64,000 nucleotides of DNA from Massilia violaceinigra (GTDB lineage Bacteria > Pseudomonadota > Gammaproteobacteria > Burkholderiales > Burkholderiaceae_D): NCBI RefSeq assembly GCF_002752675.1, contig NZ_CP024608.1, forward strand, positions 4,588,001 through 4,652,000. Direction: 5' to 3'. Made by a program: the position numbers and the translations under genes. How positions within the stretch are numbered: the first letter of the stretch is position 1; each line of letters begins with the position of its first letter. Below, one piece after another: positions 1-9,006 of the stretch. A model generated the notes under the pieces. It searched no databases. It worked only from the letters and a program-made list of their open reading frames with translations, and was not told the DNA's origin.

Positions 1-2
1 GC

Positions 3-566
3 CTGGTCGAAGACTTGCCGACCCACACCTTCAAGACCGACGAAGGCGAAGTCGCGCTCAAGTGTCCGGCCGAGATCGCGATCACCGACCGCCGTGAAAA
101 AGAGCTGTCGGACCTCGGTTTCATCTCCCTGGTGCACTGCAAGAACACCGACTACGCGGCCTTCTTCGGCGCCCAATCGGCCCAGAAAGCCAAGAAATAC
201 AATACCGACTCGGCCAACGCCAACGCGGTGCTGTCGGCCCAGCTGCAGTACATCTTCGCCGTCTCGCGCATTGCCCACTACATGAAGGCAATGATGCGCG
301 ACAAGATCGGCAGCTTCGCCGCCGCATCGAACGTCGAAGACCACCTGAACCGCTGGCTGACGCAGTACGTGCTGCTCGACGATAACGCAAGCCAGGAACA
401 GAAAGCCCAGTTCCCGTTGCGCGAAGCGTCGGTGCAAGTGTCGGAAGTGCCGGGCCGTCCGGGCGTGTACCGCGCCGTGTCGTTCCTGCGTCCGCACTTC
501 CAGCTCGATGAGCTTTCCGTTTCACTCCGTCTGGTCGCGGAGCTACCACCATCGACCAAATCGTAG
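3..566 (+). CDS. tssC: T6SS contractile sheath large subunit TssC (3' part only)
   Basis: This is the C-terminal 187 residues of TssC (VipB/ImpC family), which with TssB builds the contractile cytoplasmic sheath of the type VI secretion system. The reading frame is open to the left edge, so the gene begins outside the window; the first TTG in frame at 15 is not a real start. Family-typical stretches are 'ITDRREKELSDLGFISLVH' followed by 'AIFGAQSAQKP'-like sequence (here FFGAQSAQKAKKY), and a C-terminal 'FQLDELSVSLRLVAELP' ending, the usual terminal beta strand of TssC. The hcp gene follows 37 bp downstream on the same strand, as in many T6SS operons. Identity is firm; only the 5' extent is unknown. 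Confidence 0.95.
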   Translation: MVEDLPTHTFKTDEGEVALKCPAEIAITDRREKELSDLGFISLVHCKNTDYAAFFGAQSAQKAKKYNTDSANANAVLSAQLQYIFAVSRIAHYMKAMMRDKIGSFAAASNVEDHLNRWLTQYVLLDDNASQEQKAQFPLREASVQVSEVPGRPGVYRAVSFLRPHFQLDELSVSLRLVAELPPSTKS

Positions 567-603
567 CACCCCGTAGTACCTATAAACCACTGAAAGGAAC
601 ACA

Positions 604-1095
604 ATGGCAATCGACGTCTACCTCCAAATCGACGGCATCAAAGGCGAGTCGTCCGACTCCGCCCACAAAGACTGGATCGAATGCCAGTCCGTCAGCTGGG
701 AAGTGCTGCAGCCTAAATCGGCTACCGCATCGACCGGCGGCGGCCATACCGCCGAGCGTACCGAGCACCGCGATATCGTTATCGCCAAACTGGCCGACCT
801 GGCAACCCCTCTGCTGCTGCAGAACTGCTCGTCGGGCAAAACCCTGCCGAAGGCAAAGCTGGAATTCCTGCGCGCCGACGGTCAGGGCGAGCGTATCAAG
901 TACTTCGAAATCGAACTGGAAAACGTGCTGATCTCCAGCGTCGCTCCAGCAGTTTCGGCGGGCGACATCCTCACCGAAAACCTGTCGCTGAAGTACTCGA
1001 AAGTCAAATGGAAATACACGCAGCAGAAAGTTGGCGGCGGTTCGGGCGGTAACACTTCCGGCGGCTGGGATCTGTCGACCAACAAAACCGCGTAA
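604..1095 (+). CDS. hcp: T6SS inner tube protein Hcp (TssD)
   Basis: Hcp forms hexameric rings that stack into the T6SS inner tube and is itself exported. The 163-residue length and the opening 'MAIDVYLQIDGIKGES' are typical of the family, as is the central 'TAERTEHRDI' segment and the run of short beta strands (KYFEIELENVLISSV). The C-terminal tail after residue ~145 is glycine-rich (GGGSGGNTSGG). The ATG at 604 is preceded by AAAGGAAC, a good ribosome-binding site. The gene sits between tssC and tssE and is probably co-transcribed with them. Tail-like additions can affect cargo loading, but nothing here proves that. Confidence 0.96.
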   Translation: MAIDVYLQIDGIKGESSDSAHKDWIECQSVSWEVLQPKSATASTGGGHTAERTEHRDIVIAKLADLATPLLLQNCSSGKTLPKAKLEFLRADGQGERIKYFEIELENVLISSVAPAVSAGDILTENLSLKYSKVKWKYTQQKVGGGSGGNTSGGWDLSTNKTA

Positions 1096-1119
1096 CAGCA
1101 GTAACGCATCGGGGTGCCA

Positions 1120-1611
1120 ATGAAGGGTTTTACGCCAGGCTTGTTCGACCGGTTGATGGATGTGCCGGTCAATGGCTCCTCCAGCGGCACAGTCACCCGG
1201 ATGTCGGTCGAGGACTTGAAGGACTCGGTCGCACGCGATCTCGAGGCGCTGCTCAACACGCGCACCGTGATTCCGGAAGACTTGCTGAAACGGTACCCCG
1301 AATGCGGTCGCTCGATCGTGACCTTCGGCCTGAACGATTTTGCGGGCCGGTCGCTGTCGAGCCCCGACGACAGGGCTTACATCTGCCTTTGTCTCGAAAA
1401 AGCCATCGCGCGCCACGAGCCGCGCCTGCGCAACGTCAAGGCGTCGCTGGAAATCCGCGAAGACTCGGTCAACCGCCTCAATTTCGCCATCACGGCGCTG
1501 CTGGTCGTGAGCAGTTCCCAGGAACCCGTCAACTTCGACGCCATCTTGCAGCCATCGAGCCTGCACTACACCATCAGCAAGGCGCGCCGCCCTGCGTCCG
1601 CGGGAGCCTGA
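1120..1611 (+). CDS. tssE: T6SS baseplate protein TssE (gp25-like)
   Basis: TssE is the gp25-like baseplate wedge component that nucleates sheath assembly. The protein (about 163 aa) shows the GPW/gp25 pattern: an N-terminal 'GLFDRLMD' segment, 'LEALLNTR' near residue 50, 'SIVTFGLNDFAGRSLSS', and a C-terminal 'NFAITALLVV' strand. I chose ATG at 1120 with GGGGTG just upstream; a GTG at 1114 is in frame and would add only two residues. It lies 24 bp after hcp and the tssF start follows 2 bp after its stop, so translation is probably coupled. Confidence 0.93.
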   Translation: MKGFTPGLFDRLMDVPVNGSSSGTVTRMSVEDLKDSVARDLEALLNTRTVIPEDLLKRYPECGRSIVTFGLNDFAGRSLSSPDDRAYICLCLEKAIARHEPRLRNVKASLEIREDSVNRLNFAITALLVVSSSQEPVNFDAILQPSSLHYTISKARRPASAGA

Positions 1612-1613
1612 GT

Positions 1614-3458
1614 TTGGAAGATCTGTTACCGTACTACGAACGCGAACTGGGATTTTTGCGCCGCTATTCGCGCGAATTTTCAGAGCGCTACCCCAAGATC
1701 GCCGGGCGCCTCCTGATCGCCGGCGAGGTGTGCGAAGACCCGCACATCGAACGCATGATCGAATCGTTCGCGCTGCTCAATTCGCGCATCGCCAAGCGGC
1801 TCGACGACGACTATCCCGAATTTACCGAAGCACTGTTCGAAGTGCTGTACCCGCATTATCTGCGCCCGTTCCCTTCGTGCTCGATCGCGCACATGGATTT
1901 TTCGGGCGCGGCCGCGCAGCTGACCACCGCCACCGCGATCCCGCGCGGCACCCAGCTGACCACGCGCCCGGTGCGCGGCGCTTCCTGCACCTTCCGCACC
2001 GCCTATCCGGTGACGGTGGCGCCGCTGGCGCTGACCGGCGCCTCGTTCGCGCCGATCATCGACACCCCCGAAGCGATCCGGCCTCCGGTCGGCGCCACCT
2101 CGAGCGTGAGCCTGACCATCAGCAGCACCTCGGACCAGGTGTCGCTGGCCCAACTCGGCCTGGCAAAACTGCGCGTGTTCATCGATGGCGAACCCTCGTT
2201 CTGCGCGGCGCTGCGCGATGCGCTCTTCATGCGCACCGTGGCTGCCTACGCCGAAGGCGACAGCAGCGGGCGCTGGATGGCCCTGCCGGCCATCCCGGTG
2301 CACGCGGCCGGCTTTGGCGAAGACGAATCGCTGATCGACTTCGCGGCGCGCTCGCACACGGCCTACCGCCTGCTGACCGAGTATTTCTGCTTCCCCGAAA
2401 AATTCAACTTCTTCGACATCGACCTGGCCGCGCTGACGGCGGTGCTGCCCATGGGCTGCCGCTCGATCACCTTGCACCTGGCGCTGTCGGGCATGCGCAC
2501 CGACTCGAACGCGGCGCGCATGCTGGGCACTCTTTCCACCAACAACGTGCTGCTCGGCTGCACCCCGGTGGTGAACCTGTTCCGCCAGCGCGGCGAGCCG
2601 ATTCGCCTGACTCACACCACCGCCAGCTACCCGGTGCTGGCCGATGCGCGCCGCGCGTTCGCCTACGAAGTGCAGTCGATCGATTCGGTCAAACTGGTGC
2701 GCCAGACCCCGCAGGGCGAATCGATCGTCGACTTCCGTCCGTTCTACTCGCTCAAGCACGGGCAGATGCCGGAAAAGAAGGGCCACTACTGGGTCATGCG
2801 GCGCGACGAAACCATCGCCGACAAGAGCCCCGGCTTCGAGACCGAGATTTCGATCGTCGACATCGATTTCGACCCGGCCGAAGTCGAAACCGACACCCTC
2901 AGCCTGGAACTGACCTGCACCAACCGCGACCTGCCGGCATCGCTCACCTACGGCCTGCGCGGCGGCGACCTGTTTTTGGAGGGCGGCTCCACCGTGCGCC
3001 AGATCAGCTTCCTGCGCAAACCGACCACCTCGCACCGCTTCGAGCGTGGCCGCGGCGCCCACTGGCGCCTCATTTCGCACCTGTCGCTCAACCACCTGTC
3101 GCTGGCCGACGGCGGCCTGGATGCCTTCCGCGAAATGCTCACGCTGTACGACCTGCCGCGTTCACCTTCCTCGCAGCGCCAGATCGGCGGCATCGCCTCG
3201 GTGGCGTACAAGGCGGCCAACACCTGGCTGCCGGGGAACCCGTTCGCCTGCCTGGTGCGCGGCATGGAAGTGCGCCTGACGATCGACGAGGAAGCCTTTG
3301 TCGGTAGCGGCATCCACGCCTTTGCCCACATCATCGACCGCTTCCTCGGCCTGTACGTGCACGCCAACAGCTTCACCCAACTGGTGATCGTATCGAATAA
3401 AAATGGAGAAGAGCTATTGAAATGCTTGCCACGAAGCGGCGATTTGAGCCTGCTGTAA
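1614..3458 (+). CDS. tssF: T6SS baseplate subunit TssF
   Basis: TssF (ImpG/VasA family) is a baseplate wedge protein that pairs with TssG and TssK. The open frame extends back to 1302, but the family's conserved N-terminus 'LLPYYERELGFLRR...FSERYPKIAGRLLI' begins at a TTG codon at 1614, two bases after the tssE stop. That gives 614 residues, the normal length for TssF. The motif 'SFALLNSRIAKRLDDDYPEFTEALFEVLYPHYLRP' (in parts, residues ~45-80) is diagnostic. The end overlaps the start of tssG by 37 bp. The TTG start is inferred from family alignment by memory, and the upstream reading through tssE is rejected as an artefact. Confidence 0.94.
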   Translation: MEDLLPYYERELGFLRRYSREFSERYPKIAGRLLIAGEVCEDPHIERMIESFALLNSRIAKRLDDDYPEFTEALFEVLYPHYLRPFPSCSIAHMDFSGAAAQLTTATAIPRGTQLTTRPVRGASCTFRTAYPVTVAPLALTGASFAPIIDTPEAIRPPVGATSSVSLTISSTSDQVSLAQLGLAKLRVFIDGEPSFCAALRDALFMRTVAAYAEGDSSGRWMALPAIPVHAAGFGEDESLIDFAARSHTAYRLLTEYFCFPEKFNFFDIDLAALTAVLPMGCRSITLHLALSGMRTDSNAARMLGTLSTNNVLLGCTPVVNLFRQRGEPIRLTHTTASYPVLADARRAFAYEVQSIDSVKLVRQTPQGESIVDFRPFYSLKHGQMPEKKGHYWVMRRDETIADKSPGFETEISIVDIDFDPAEVETDTLSLELTCTNRDLPASLTYGLRGGDLFLEGGSTVRQISFLRKPTTSHRFERGRGAHWRLISHLSLNHLSLADGGLDAFREMLTLYDLPRSPSSQRQIGGIASVAYKAANTWLPGNPFACLVRGMEVRLTIDEEAFVGSGIHAFAHIIDRFLGLYVHANSFTQLVIVSNKNGEELLKCLPRSGDLSLL

Positions 3459-4507
3459 TCGAACGCCTGTTCGAGGAACCGTACCGCTTCCAGTTCTTCC
3501 AGGCGGTGCGGATGCTCGAGCTATGGCTCAAGCGCCACGGTTCGCCGCAGCAGGGCGCGATCGCCAACTTCCTGCGCTTCCAGAATTCGACCTCGCTCGC
3601 TTTTCCGCCCAGCCAGCTCGAAACCATCGAGACGGTGCCGCGCGACGTGCCGCACCAGGCCAGGTCGCTCGGCGAAGCCCTGCAATCGAACACGCTCAAG
3701 TACATCCGCATCACGCCGGCCTTCATGGGCCTTCTGGGCGGGAACGGCGCGCTGCCGGCCCATTACACCGACCGCATCTCGGCCCACATCATCTACAACA
3801 AGGATGAGGGCCCGCGCGCGTTCCTCGACACCTTCTCGAACCGCTCGCTGGCGCTGTTTTTCGAAGCCTGGCGCAAGTACCGGCTCGAACTCAAATACGC
3901 GGTCGACGGCAAGGACAGTTTCCTGCCGCTGCTGCTGTCGCTGGCCGGCGTGGGCAACGAGTCGCTGCGCCACCGCCTCAAGGACGACATGGGTGGCGGC
4001 GTGCTCGATGAATCGCTCGGCTACTTTGCGTCGGCCATGCGCCATCGCCCCCCGTCGGCGGTGCAGATGTCGCGCGTGCTGTCGGAGTATTTTAATCAGC
4101 GTATCCGCGCCGAGCAGTTCATCGGCTGCTGGTATGCGGTGCCTTCCAGCCAGCAGACCATGCTGGGCGCGGCCAATTCGATGCTGGGCGGCGGCGCCAT
4201 GGCCGGCGAGCGCGTATGGCAGCGCGACCTGCGCCTGCGCCTGGTCATCGGCCCGCTCGACCATGCCGGCTTCGACTCCTTCCTGCCGGGCGGGAAGGCG
4301 GCGCGCGCGCTCAAGAGCATGATCACCATGTTTACCGGCGTGACGCTCGAATACGAAGTGCAGCTGGTGCTGCGCGGCTCCGACGTGCATGGCGTGTGCA
4401 TGGACGAACCGCGCACCGGCGGACGCCTGGGCTGGGACAGTTTTCTGGTGACCGGCTCGCGTCAGGAAGACCGAAGCGATGTCCGGTACGATATCCACGC
4501 GCTGTGA
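3422..4507 (+). CDS. tssG: T6SS baseplate subunit TssG
   Basis: TssG (ImpH/VasB family), 361 aa, completes the TssF2-TssG baseplate wedge. Diagnostic pieces are the N-terminal 'RLFEEPYRFQFFQAVRMLE' (about residues 15-33), 'FLRFQNSTSLAFPPSQ', 'ITPAFMGLLGGNGALPAHY' and 'RALALFFEAWRKYRL'-like sequence near residue 150. The ATG at 3422 lies inside the last codons of tssF (37-bp overlap), again pointing to coupled translation within one operon. The tssH gene starts 34 bp downstream. Confidence 0.95.
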   Translation: MLATKRRFEPAVIERLFEEPYRFQFFQAVRMLELWLKRHGSPQQGAIANFLRFQNSTSLAFPPSQLETIETVPRDVPHQARSLGEALQSNTLKYIRITPAFMGLLGGNGALPAHYTDRISAHIIYNKDEGPRAFLDTFSNRSLALFFEAWRKYRLELKYAVDGKDSFLPLLLSLAGVGNESLRHRLKDDMGGGVLDESLGYFASAMRHRPPSAVQMSRVLSEYFNQRIRAEQFIGCWYAVPSSQQTMLGAANSMLGGGAMAGERVWQRDLRLRLVIGPLDHAGFDSFLPGGKAARALKSMITMFTGVTLEYEVQLVLRGSDVHGVCMDEPRTGGRLGWDSFLVTGSRQEDRSDVRYDIHAL

Positions 4508-4541
4508 TTGACAACACGACACAACAAAAAAAGGAACCTGC

Positions 4542-7199
4542 ATGAGCATCAACCTGAAAACGCTGATCGGCAAACTCAATGAGACCAGCCGCACCGCCGC
4601 CACCCGCGCGGCCGGCATTTGCGTGTCCCTCGGCCAGTACGAAGTCGACATCGAACACCTGTTCCTGGCCCTGCTGGAGCAGCCCAAGAGCGACTTTGCG
4701 CTGATCGCGCGCCAGTGCGGCATCAGCGCCGGCATGCTCGAAGCGGACTTGCAGGCCGAAGTCGCCCGCCTCAAGGCCGGCAACTCGCGCACCCCGGTGT
4801 TTTCGGTACGCCTGCCCAAATTGTTCGAGAACGCCTGGCTGATCGCCTCACTCGATATCCAGGCCGGCCGCACCGCCGAAATCCGCAGCGGCCATTTGCT
4901 GCAAGCCTTGCTGACCGATCCGGAACTGGCGCAGCTGGCCTTCCGCGGCTCCAAATTGTTCGGCAAGTTCGACGTCGAGCAGATCAAGCATAACCTCGAC
5001 AAGCTGGCCGCCGGCTCGCAGGAAGCCGCGGCAACGCAGGCCGCCGGCGACGCCGACGATGGCGAGGGCAACGACCCGGTCGGCGACATGGCCGCCAAGG
5101 CCGCCTCCAGGACGCCATCGCTCGACCAGTTCACCACCAACCTGACCGAGCGCGCGCGCGACGGCAAGGTCGACCCGGTGATCGGCCGCGATACCGAAAT
5201 CCGCCAGGCCATCGACATCCTGATGCGGCGCCGCCAGAACAACCCGATCCTGACCGGCGAAGCCGGCGTCGGCAAGACCGCCGTGGTCGAAGGCCTGGCG
5301 CTGCGCATCGCCGCCAACGACGTGCCCGATGTGCTCAAGGGCGTCGAGATCCACACGCTCGACATGGGCTTGCTGCAGGCCGGCGCCAGCGTCAAGGGCG
5401 AGTTCGAGAACCGCCTGAAAAACGTCATCGACGAAGTCAAAAAGAGCCCGCACGCGATCATCCTCTTCATCGACGAAGCGCACACCATGATCGGCGCGGG
5501 CGGCACCGCCGGCCAGAACGACGCGGCCAACCTGTTGAAACCCGCATTGGCGCGCGGCGAACTGCGCACCATCGCCGCCACCACCTGGGGCGAGTACAAA
5601 AAATACTTCGAGAAGGACGCCGCGCTGGCGCGCCGCTTCCAGGTGATCAAGGTCGAAGAGCCGAGCGAGGAACTGGCCTGCGCCATGTTGCGCGGCATGG
5701 CGCCGCTGATGGAAAAACACTTCGGCGTGCGCGTCTACGACGAAGCGATCACCGAGGCGGTGCGCCTGTCGCACCGCTACATCATGGGCCGCCAGCTCCC
5801 GGACAAGGCCATCAGCGTGCTCGATACCGCCTGCGCCAAGGTCGCCCTGGGCCAGAACGCCACCCCGGCGCTGATCGAAAACCTGGCGCGCAAGCTGGAA
5901 CGGATCGACATCGAAGCCGGCGCCCTGGAACGCGAACAGAGCGCCGGCGGCTCGCACGCGGCGCGCCTGAAAGACCTGGCAGCGCAGCGCAGCGCCGCCG
6001 CCGAACAGCACACCGCGCTGGCGGCGCGCTGGGAGCAGGAAAAGCAGCTGACCGAAAAAATCATGGACGGACGCCGCAGCCTGGAAGACGCCGAACAGAA
6101 AGACGCCAGCAAGGGCAAGGATATCCAGGCCATGATGGCCGAACTGCGCACCCTGCAGGGCGAAACGCCGATGGTGCCGGTGCAGGTCGACGGCCACGTG
6201 GTCGCCGAAATCGTGGCCGGCTGGACCGGCATCCCGCTCGGCAAAATGGTCAAGGATGAAATCAAGACGGTCTTGAAACTGAAGGACTTGCTGGAAGAGC
6301 GCGTGCTGGGCCAGTCGTACGCGATCGAAGCGGTGGCGCAGCGCGTGCGCACCTCGCGCGCCAACCTGGACGATCCGAACAAGCCGAAAGGCGTGTTCCT
6401 GTTCGTCGGCCCGTCCGGCATCGGCAAGACCGAAACCGCGCTGGCGCTGGCCGATGTGCTGTACGGCGGCGAGCGCAAGCTGATCACCATCAACATGAGC
6501 GAATACCAGGAAGCGCACAGCGTCTCCGGCCTGAAAGGCTCGCCGCCGGGCTACGTGGGCTATGGCGAAGGCGGGGTGCTGACCGAGGCCGTGCGCCGCA
6601 ATCCGTACAGCGTGGTGCTGCTCGATGAAGTCGAGAAGGCGCACCCGGACGTGATGGAGCTGTTCTTCCAGGTCTTCGACAAGGGCGTGATGGACGACGC
6701 CGAAGGGCGCGAGATCGACTTCAAGAACACCATCATCATCCTGACGTCGAACGTGGCGTCGAGCGCGATGATGCAGGCGTGCCTGAACAAGACGCCGGAA
6801 GAAATGCCGACCCCGGAAACGCTGGAAGAGATGATTCGTCCGCACCTGATGAAGCAGTTTAAACCGGCCTTCCTCGGCCGCCTTAAGGTGATTCCGTACT
6901 ACCCGCTGGGCGACGATGCGCTGGTCAAGATCATCGAACTGAAAATGCGCAAGATCCAGCAGCGCATCGCGACCAACCACAAGGCCGAATTCTCGTACGA
7001 CGAAGCGCTGGTCGAAGCGGTACTGGCGCGCTGCACCGAAGTCGATTCGGGCGCGCGCAATGTCGACAATATCCTCAACGGCACCTTGCTGCCGGAGATC
7101 GCCGAATCGGTGCTGGCCAAGATGGCCGAAGGCGCCGCGATCGCCAAGATCAAGGTCAGCGCCGACAAGAAGGGCCAGTTCAAGTACACCATCAAGTAA
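4542..7199 (+). CDS. tssH: T6SS sheath-disassembly ATPase TssH/ClpV
   Basis: ClpV is the Hsp100/AAA+ unfoldase that recognises contracted sheath and recycles TssB/TssC in the cytosol. The 885-aa protein has an N-terminal Clp-N repeat region (residues ~1-150), a first AAA+ module with Walker A GEAGVGKT (~239) and Walker B 'LFIDEAHTMIGAGG' (~306), a middle coiled-coil region (~410-530), and a second AAA+ module with Walker A GPSGIGKT (~621) and 'VVLLDEVEKAHPDV' (~690). Spacing and the middle domain match ClpV rather than ClpB. An AAAGGAAC ribosome-binding site precedes the ATG. It is the last recognisable tss gene of the plus-strand run. Confidence 0.96.
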   Translation: MSINLKTLIGKLNETSRTAATRAAGICVSLGQYEVDIEHLFLALLEQPKSDFALIARQCGISAGMLEADLQAEVARLKAGNSRTPVFSVRLPKLFENAWLIASLDIQAGRTAEIRSGHLLQALLTDPELAQLAFRGSKLFGKFDVEQIKHNLDKLAAGSQEAAATQAAGDADDGEGNDPVGDMAAKAASRTPSLDQFTTNLTERARDGKVDPVIGRDTEIRQAIDILMRRRQNNPILTGEAGVGKTAVVEGLALRIAANDVPDVLKGVEIHTLDMGLLQAGASVKGEFENRLKNVIDEVKKSPHAIILFIDEAHTMIGAGGTAGQNDAANLLKPALARGELRTIAATTWGEYKKYFEKDAALARRFQVIKVEEPSEELACAMLRGMAPLMEKHFGVRVYDEAITEAVRLSHRYIMGRQLPDKAISVLDTACAKVALGQNATPALIENLARKLERIDIEAGALEREQSAGGSHAARLKDLAAQRSAAAEQHTALAARWEQEKQLTEKIMDGRRSLEDAEQKDASKGKDIQAMMAELRTLQGETPMVPVQVDGHVVAEIVAGWTGIPLGKMVKDEIKTVLKLKDLLEERVLGQSYAIEAVAQRVRTSRANLDDPNKPKGVFLFVGPSGIGKTETALALADVLYGGERKLITINMSEYQEAHSVSGLKGSPPGYVGYGEGGVLTEAVRRNPYSVVLLDEVEKAHPDVMELFFQVFDKGVMDDAEGREIDFKNTIIILTSNVASSAMMQACLNKTPEEMPTPETLEEMIRPHLMKQFKPAFLGRLKVIPYYPLGDDALVKIIELKMRKIQQRIATNHKAEFSYDEALVEAVLARCTEVDSGARNVDNILNGTLLPEIAESVLAKMAEGAAIAKIKVSADKKGQFKYTIK

Positions 7200-7242
7200 G
7201 CGCGGTGTGTGGCACGGAAACGTTTATTTTTTGATATTGCAA

Positions 7243-7281
7243 TATAATTAAGTGCGACAGGCCCCGAATGGGGTCTGTCGC
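7243..7281 (+). promoter_or_regulatory. TATAAT box followed by a 12-bp stem-loop
   Basis: A perfect TATAAT (7243-7248) lies in a short AT-rich patch after tssH, but the -35 region is poor. The expected start point falls at the 5' edge of a 12-bp stem (7254-7265 with 7270-7281, one G-T pair) closed by a GAAT tetraloop. No U-tract follows, so this is more likely the 5' leader of the gene at 7343 than a simple terminator for tssH, although a terminator role cannot be excluded. Confidence 0.4.
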
Positions 7282-7342
7282 GTCCCGTCACGCGGTACTG
7301 CGAGCACCGCGTTCATCGAGAAAATCTGAGGAGGAAGTGGGA

Positions 7343-7864
7343 ATGGCATCAAGAACATGGCCGTGCGGCGAGGACGGACCGAAGACAGTGCCGGAATTGC
7401 GCAAGAAAATGATTGAGCTGGTAAAAAACAAGTCCAGTTCGCAACTGATCGACATTAAATTTACACGCGATCACATCTTCGCCGGGCACAAGGGCAGCGT
7501 CGAAAAGCTGGCGCAGATGCTGGCACAGCAGCGCGAGCTGCCCCTGAGCACCTTGCTGATCACGTCGATGCAAGCCACGGCCAAGGCTGAAGTACTGAAC
7601 TGGATCGCGCACATTCCCGATGCGATGCTGACCTATCAACGCGGTGTGTGGACGGTCAATACCCAAGGCAGCACCGTTCCGGCGGTCTGCAGCTACAAGT
7701 GGGTGACGGTCAATCTGGACGAGTTGAAAAGGATGATGAGGAAGCAACCCGGCGACATCGTCACCAAGAAACGCGAGTGGATGACGGAGTCGCTCAATTC
7801 GCCGGACATCGCTTGCCAGTTCGCCGGCGACGGCACCCCGGTCATTTACCACCTCGACTATTAA
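7343..7864 (+). CDS. Unknown 173-aa cytoplasmic protein at the end of the T6SS plus-strand run
   Basis: I do not recognise this family. The ATG at 7343 is chosen because GAGGAGGAAGTGGGA lies just ahead; a longer in-frame reading from 7268 would run through the upstream stem-loop. The protein has no signal peptide or membrane segment. It is mixed alpha/beta by eye, lysine-rich in its N-terminal half (MIELVKNKSSS, DIKFTRDHIF) and contains two cysteines in the second half. Its base composition is more AT-rich than the flanking tss genes. It occupies the slot between tssH and the convergent tssA, a place where T6SS loci often carry accessory genes, so an effector, immunity or adaptor role is possible but unproven. 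Confidence 0.7.
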   Translation: MASRTWPCGEDGPKTVPELRKKMIELVKNKSSSQLIDIKFTRDHIFAGHKGSVEKLAQMLAQQRELPLSTLLITSMQATAKAEVLNWIAHIPDAMLTYQRGVWTVNTQGSTVPAVCSYKWVTVNLDELKRMMRKQPGDIVTKKREWMTESLNSPDIACQFAGDGTPVIYHLDY

Positions 7865-7874
7865 CAAACGGCGT

Positions 7875-7911
7875 GCGCGCCCTGGCCCTTATCCGGGCCG
7901 GGGCGGCGCGC
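7875..7911. terminator. GC-rich hairpin between convergent genes
   Basis: An imperfect stem (GCGCGCC at 7875-7881 with GGCGCGC at 7905-7911; GGCCC at 7884-7888 with GGGCC at 7895-7899, loop TTATCC) lies between the convergent stops at 7864 and 7915. There is no T-run, so its role as a shared terminator is inferred from position only. Confidence 0.4.
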
Positions 7912-7914
7912 GCG

Positions 7915-8982
7915 TCAATCGTCCTGCGGCGGTTTCACGCCCAGCAGCTCTTCGATGTGGGCCATGGCGCCCGAATCCTTGACCACGGAACGCAGCCAGA
8001 CATGCAGGTCGGTGTTGGCCGCGTCGGCCGCCTTGTCGGCGAAATACGAGGCTGGGCTGTGCGGCTCGGTGCGGCGGAAAAATTCGGCCACGTTGCGCAG
8101 CTGCGTGACGGCATGCTCGCGGGTGCGGATCACGCCCGGCGGGCCGGCTGGCTGGGGCGTGCCTGGCGGACCCTGGTCGTTTTCCGGTTCGGCGTAATAA
8201 AAGTCGCCCGGCGCGGCCACCGCTTCGGCCGGCGCGGCGCTCGGCGCCGGCATCAGGGTCACCATGTCCTGCACCGCTTCGCGCGCGTTCGAGAAGCCCG
8301 GGCTGTCGTGGCCCAGGCGCGCGTCGGCCGCCTGTTCGAACTGGCGCAGCGCATCCAGGCAGTACTGGGCGTCGGCGGTGAAGGTTTCGCGGAACCTGGC
8401 CGAATTGGCGCTGCGCGCTTTTTCCAGGTCGGCCAGTTTCAGGCCGGCCGGCGCGCCCGGGCTGTTGTTATAGCTGCTGTTGCCGCTGCTGGCGTTGGCC
8501 AGCTTGCGCGCGACCTCGAAGTCGACCAGCGTATAGCCGCGCGTGCCTTCGGTAATGCGCATCTCGCGCAGCAGGGCAGGGGTGCGGCCCAGGATCCAGG
8601 ACAGGTTGCCGATGCGCTGGTCGTGGTCGTCGTCTTCGGCTTCCGGATACAGGCCGCGGTCCCAGTACTGCTCGATCAGGCCGGCCAGCACGCGAAAGCT
8701 CTCGCCCAGGCCGCGCAGCTGGTGCTTCTTGGCGGCCGCCTCGGCCAGCCACACGCCCAGGCGCAGGTCCTTGCTCTTTTGTTCGAGCAGGGCGGCGCAG
8801 CGGGTCACCACGAAATCCCAGTCGGCTTCCTTGATGTCGGTGACCCACTCGCCCTGGTCGAGCGAGGGGTCGTCGAATTTGCGCGCCAGCGTGATGGCGT
8901 CGAGTTCAGGCGAAAAGGCCAGGTCCTCGCCGGCCGGCTGGTCGTCGCTGATCGGGGTTAAGAGCTGTTCTGCTGCAAACAT
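7915..8982 (-). CDS. tssA: T6SS protein TssA (ImpA family)
   Basis: TssA proteins coordinate baseplate and sheath assembly and cap the distal sheath end. The N-terminal ImpA domain is clear: 'LLTPISDDQPAGEDLAFSP' near residue 8, 'DWDFVVTRCAALLEQKSKDLRLGVWLAEA' in parts around 55-80, and 'YWDRGLYPEAEDDD' near 110. The C-terminal part (ITQLRNVAEFFRRTEPHSPASYF-like, here starting AVTQLRNVAEFF, then 'LLGVKPPQDD') matches the short TssA class with a VasJ-like end. The protein is 355 aa. It is the distal gene of the minus-strand tss run, 24 bp after the OmpA-like gene. Confidence 0.92.
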   Translation of the reverse strand: MFAAEQLLTPISDDQPAGEDLAFSPELDAITLARKFDDPSLDQGEWVTDIKEADWDFVVTRCAALLEQKSKDLRLGVWLAEAAAKKHQLRGLGESFRVLAGLIEQYWDRGLYPEAEDDDHDQRIGNLSWILGRTPALLREMRITEGTRGYTLVDFEVARKLANASSGNSSYNNSPGAPAGLKLADLEKARSANSARFRETFTADAQYCLDALRQFEQAADARLGHDSPGFSNAREAVQDMVTLMPAPSAAPAEAVAAPGDFYYAEPENDQGPPGTPQPAGPPGVIRTREHAVTQLRNVAEFFRRTEPHSPASYFADKAADAANTDLHVWLRSVVKDSGAMAHIEELLGVKPPQDD

Positions 8983-9006
8983 GATGTCCTCGTGGTGGGG
9001 AGGCGC

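Noticed and set aside
3521..5698. 725-codon minus-strand ORF across tssG and tssH
   Set aside because: Spans two real genes on the other strand and has no recognisable domain.
4848..6980. 710-codon minus-strand ORF opposite tssH
   Set aside because: Shadow of a conserved AAA+ gene caused by codon bias.
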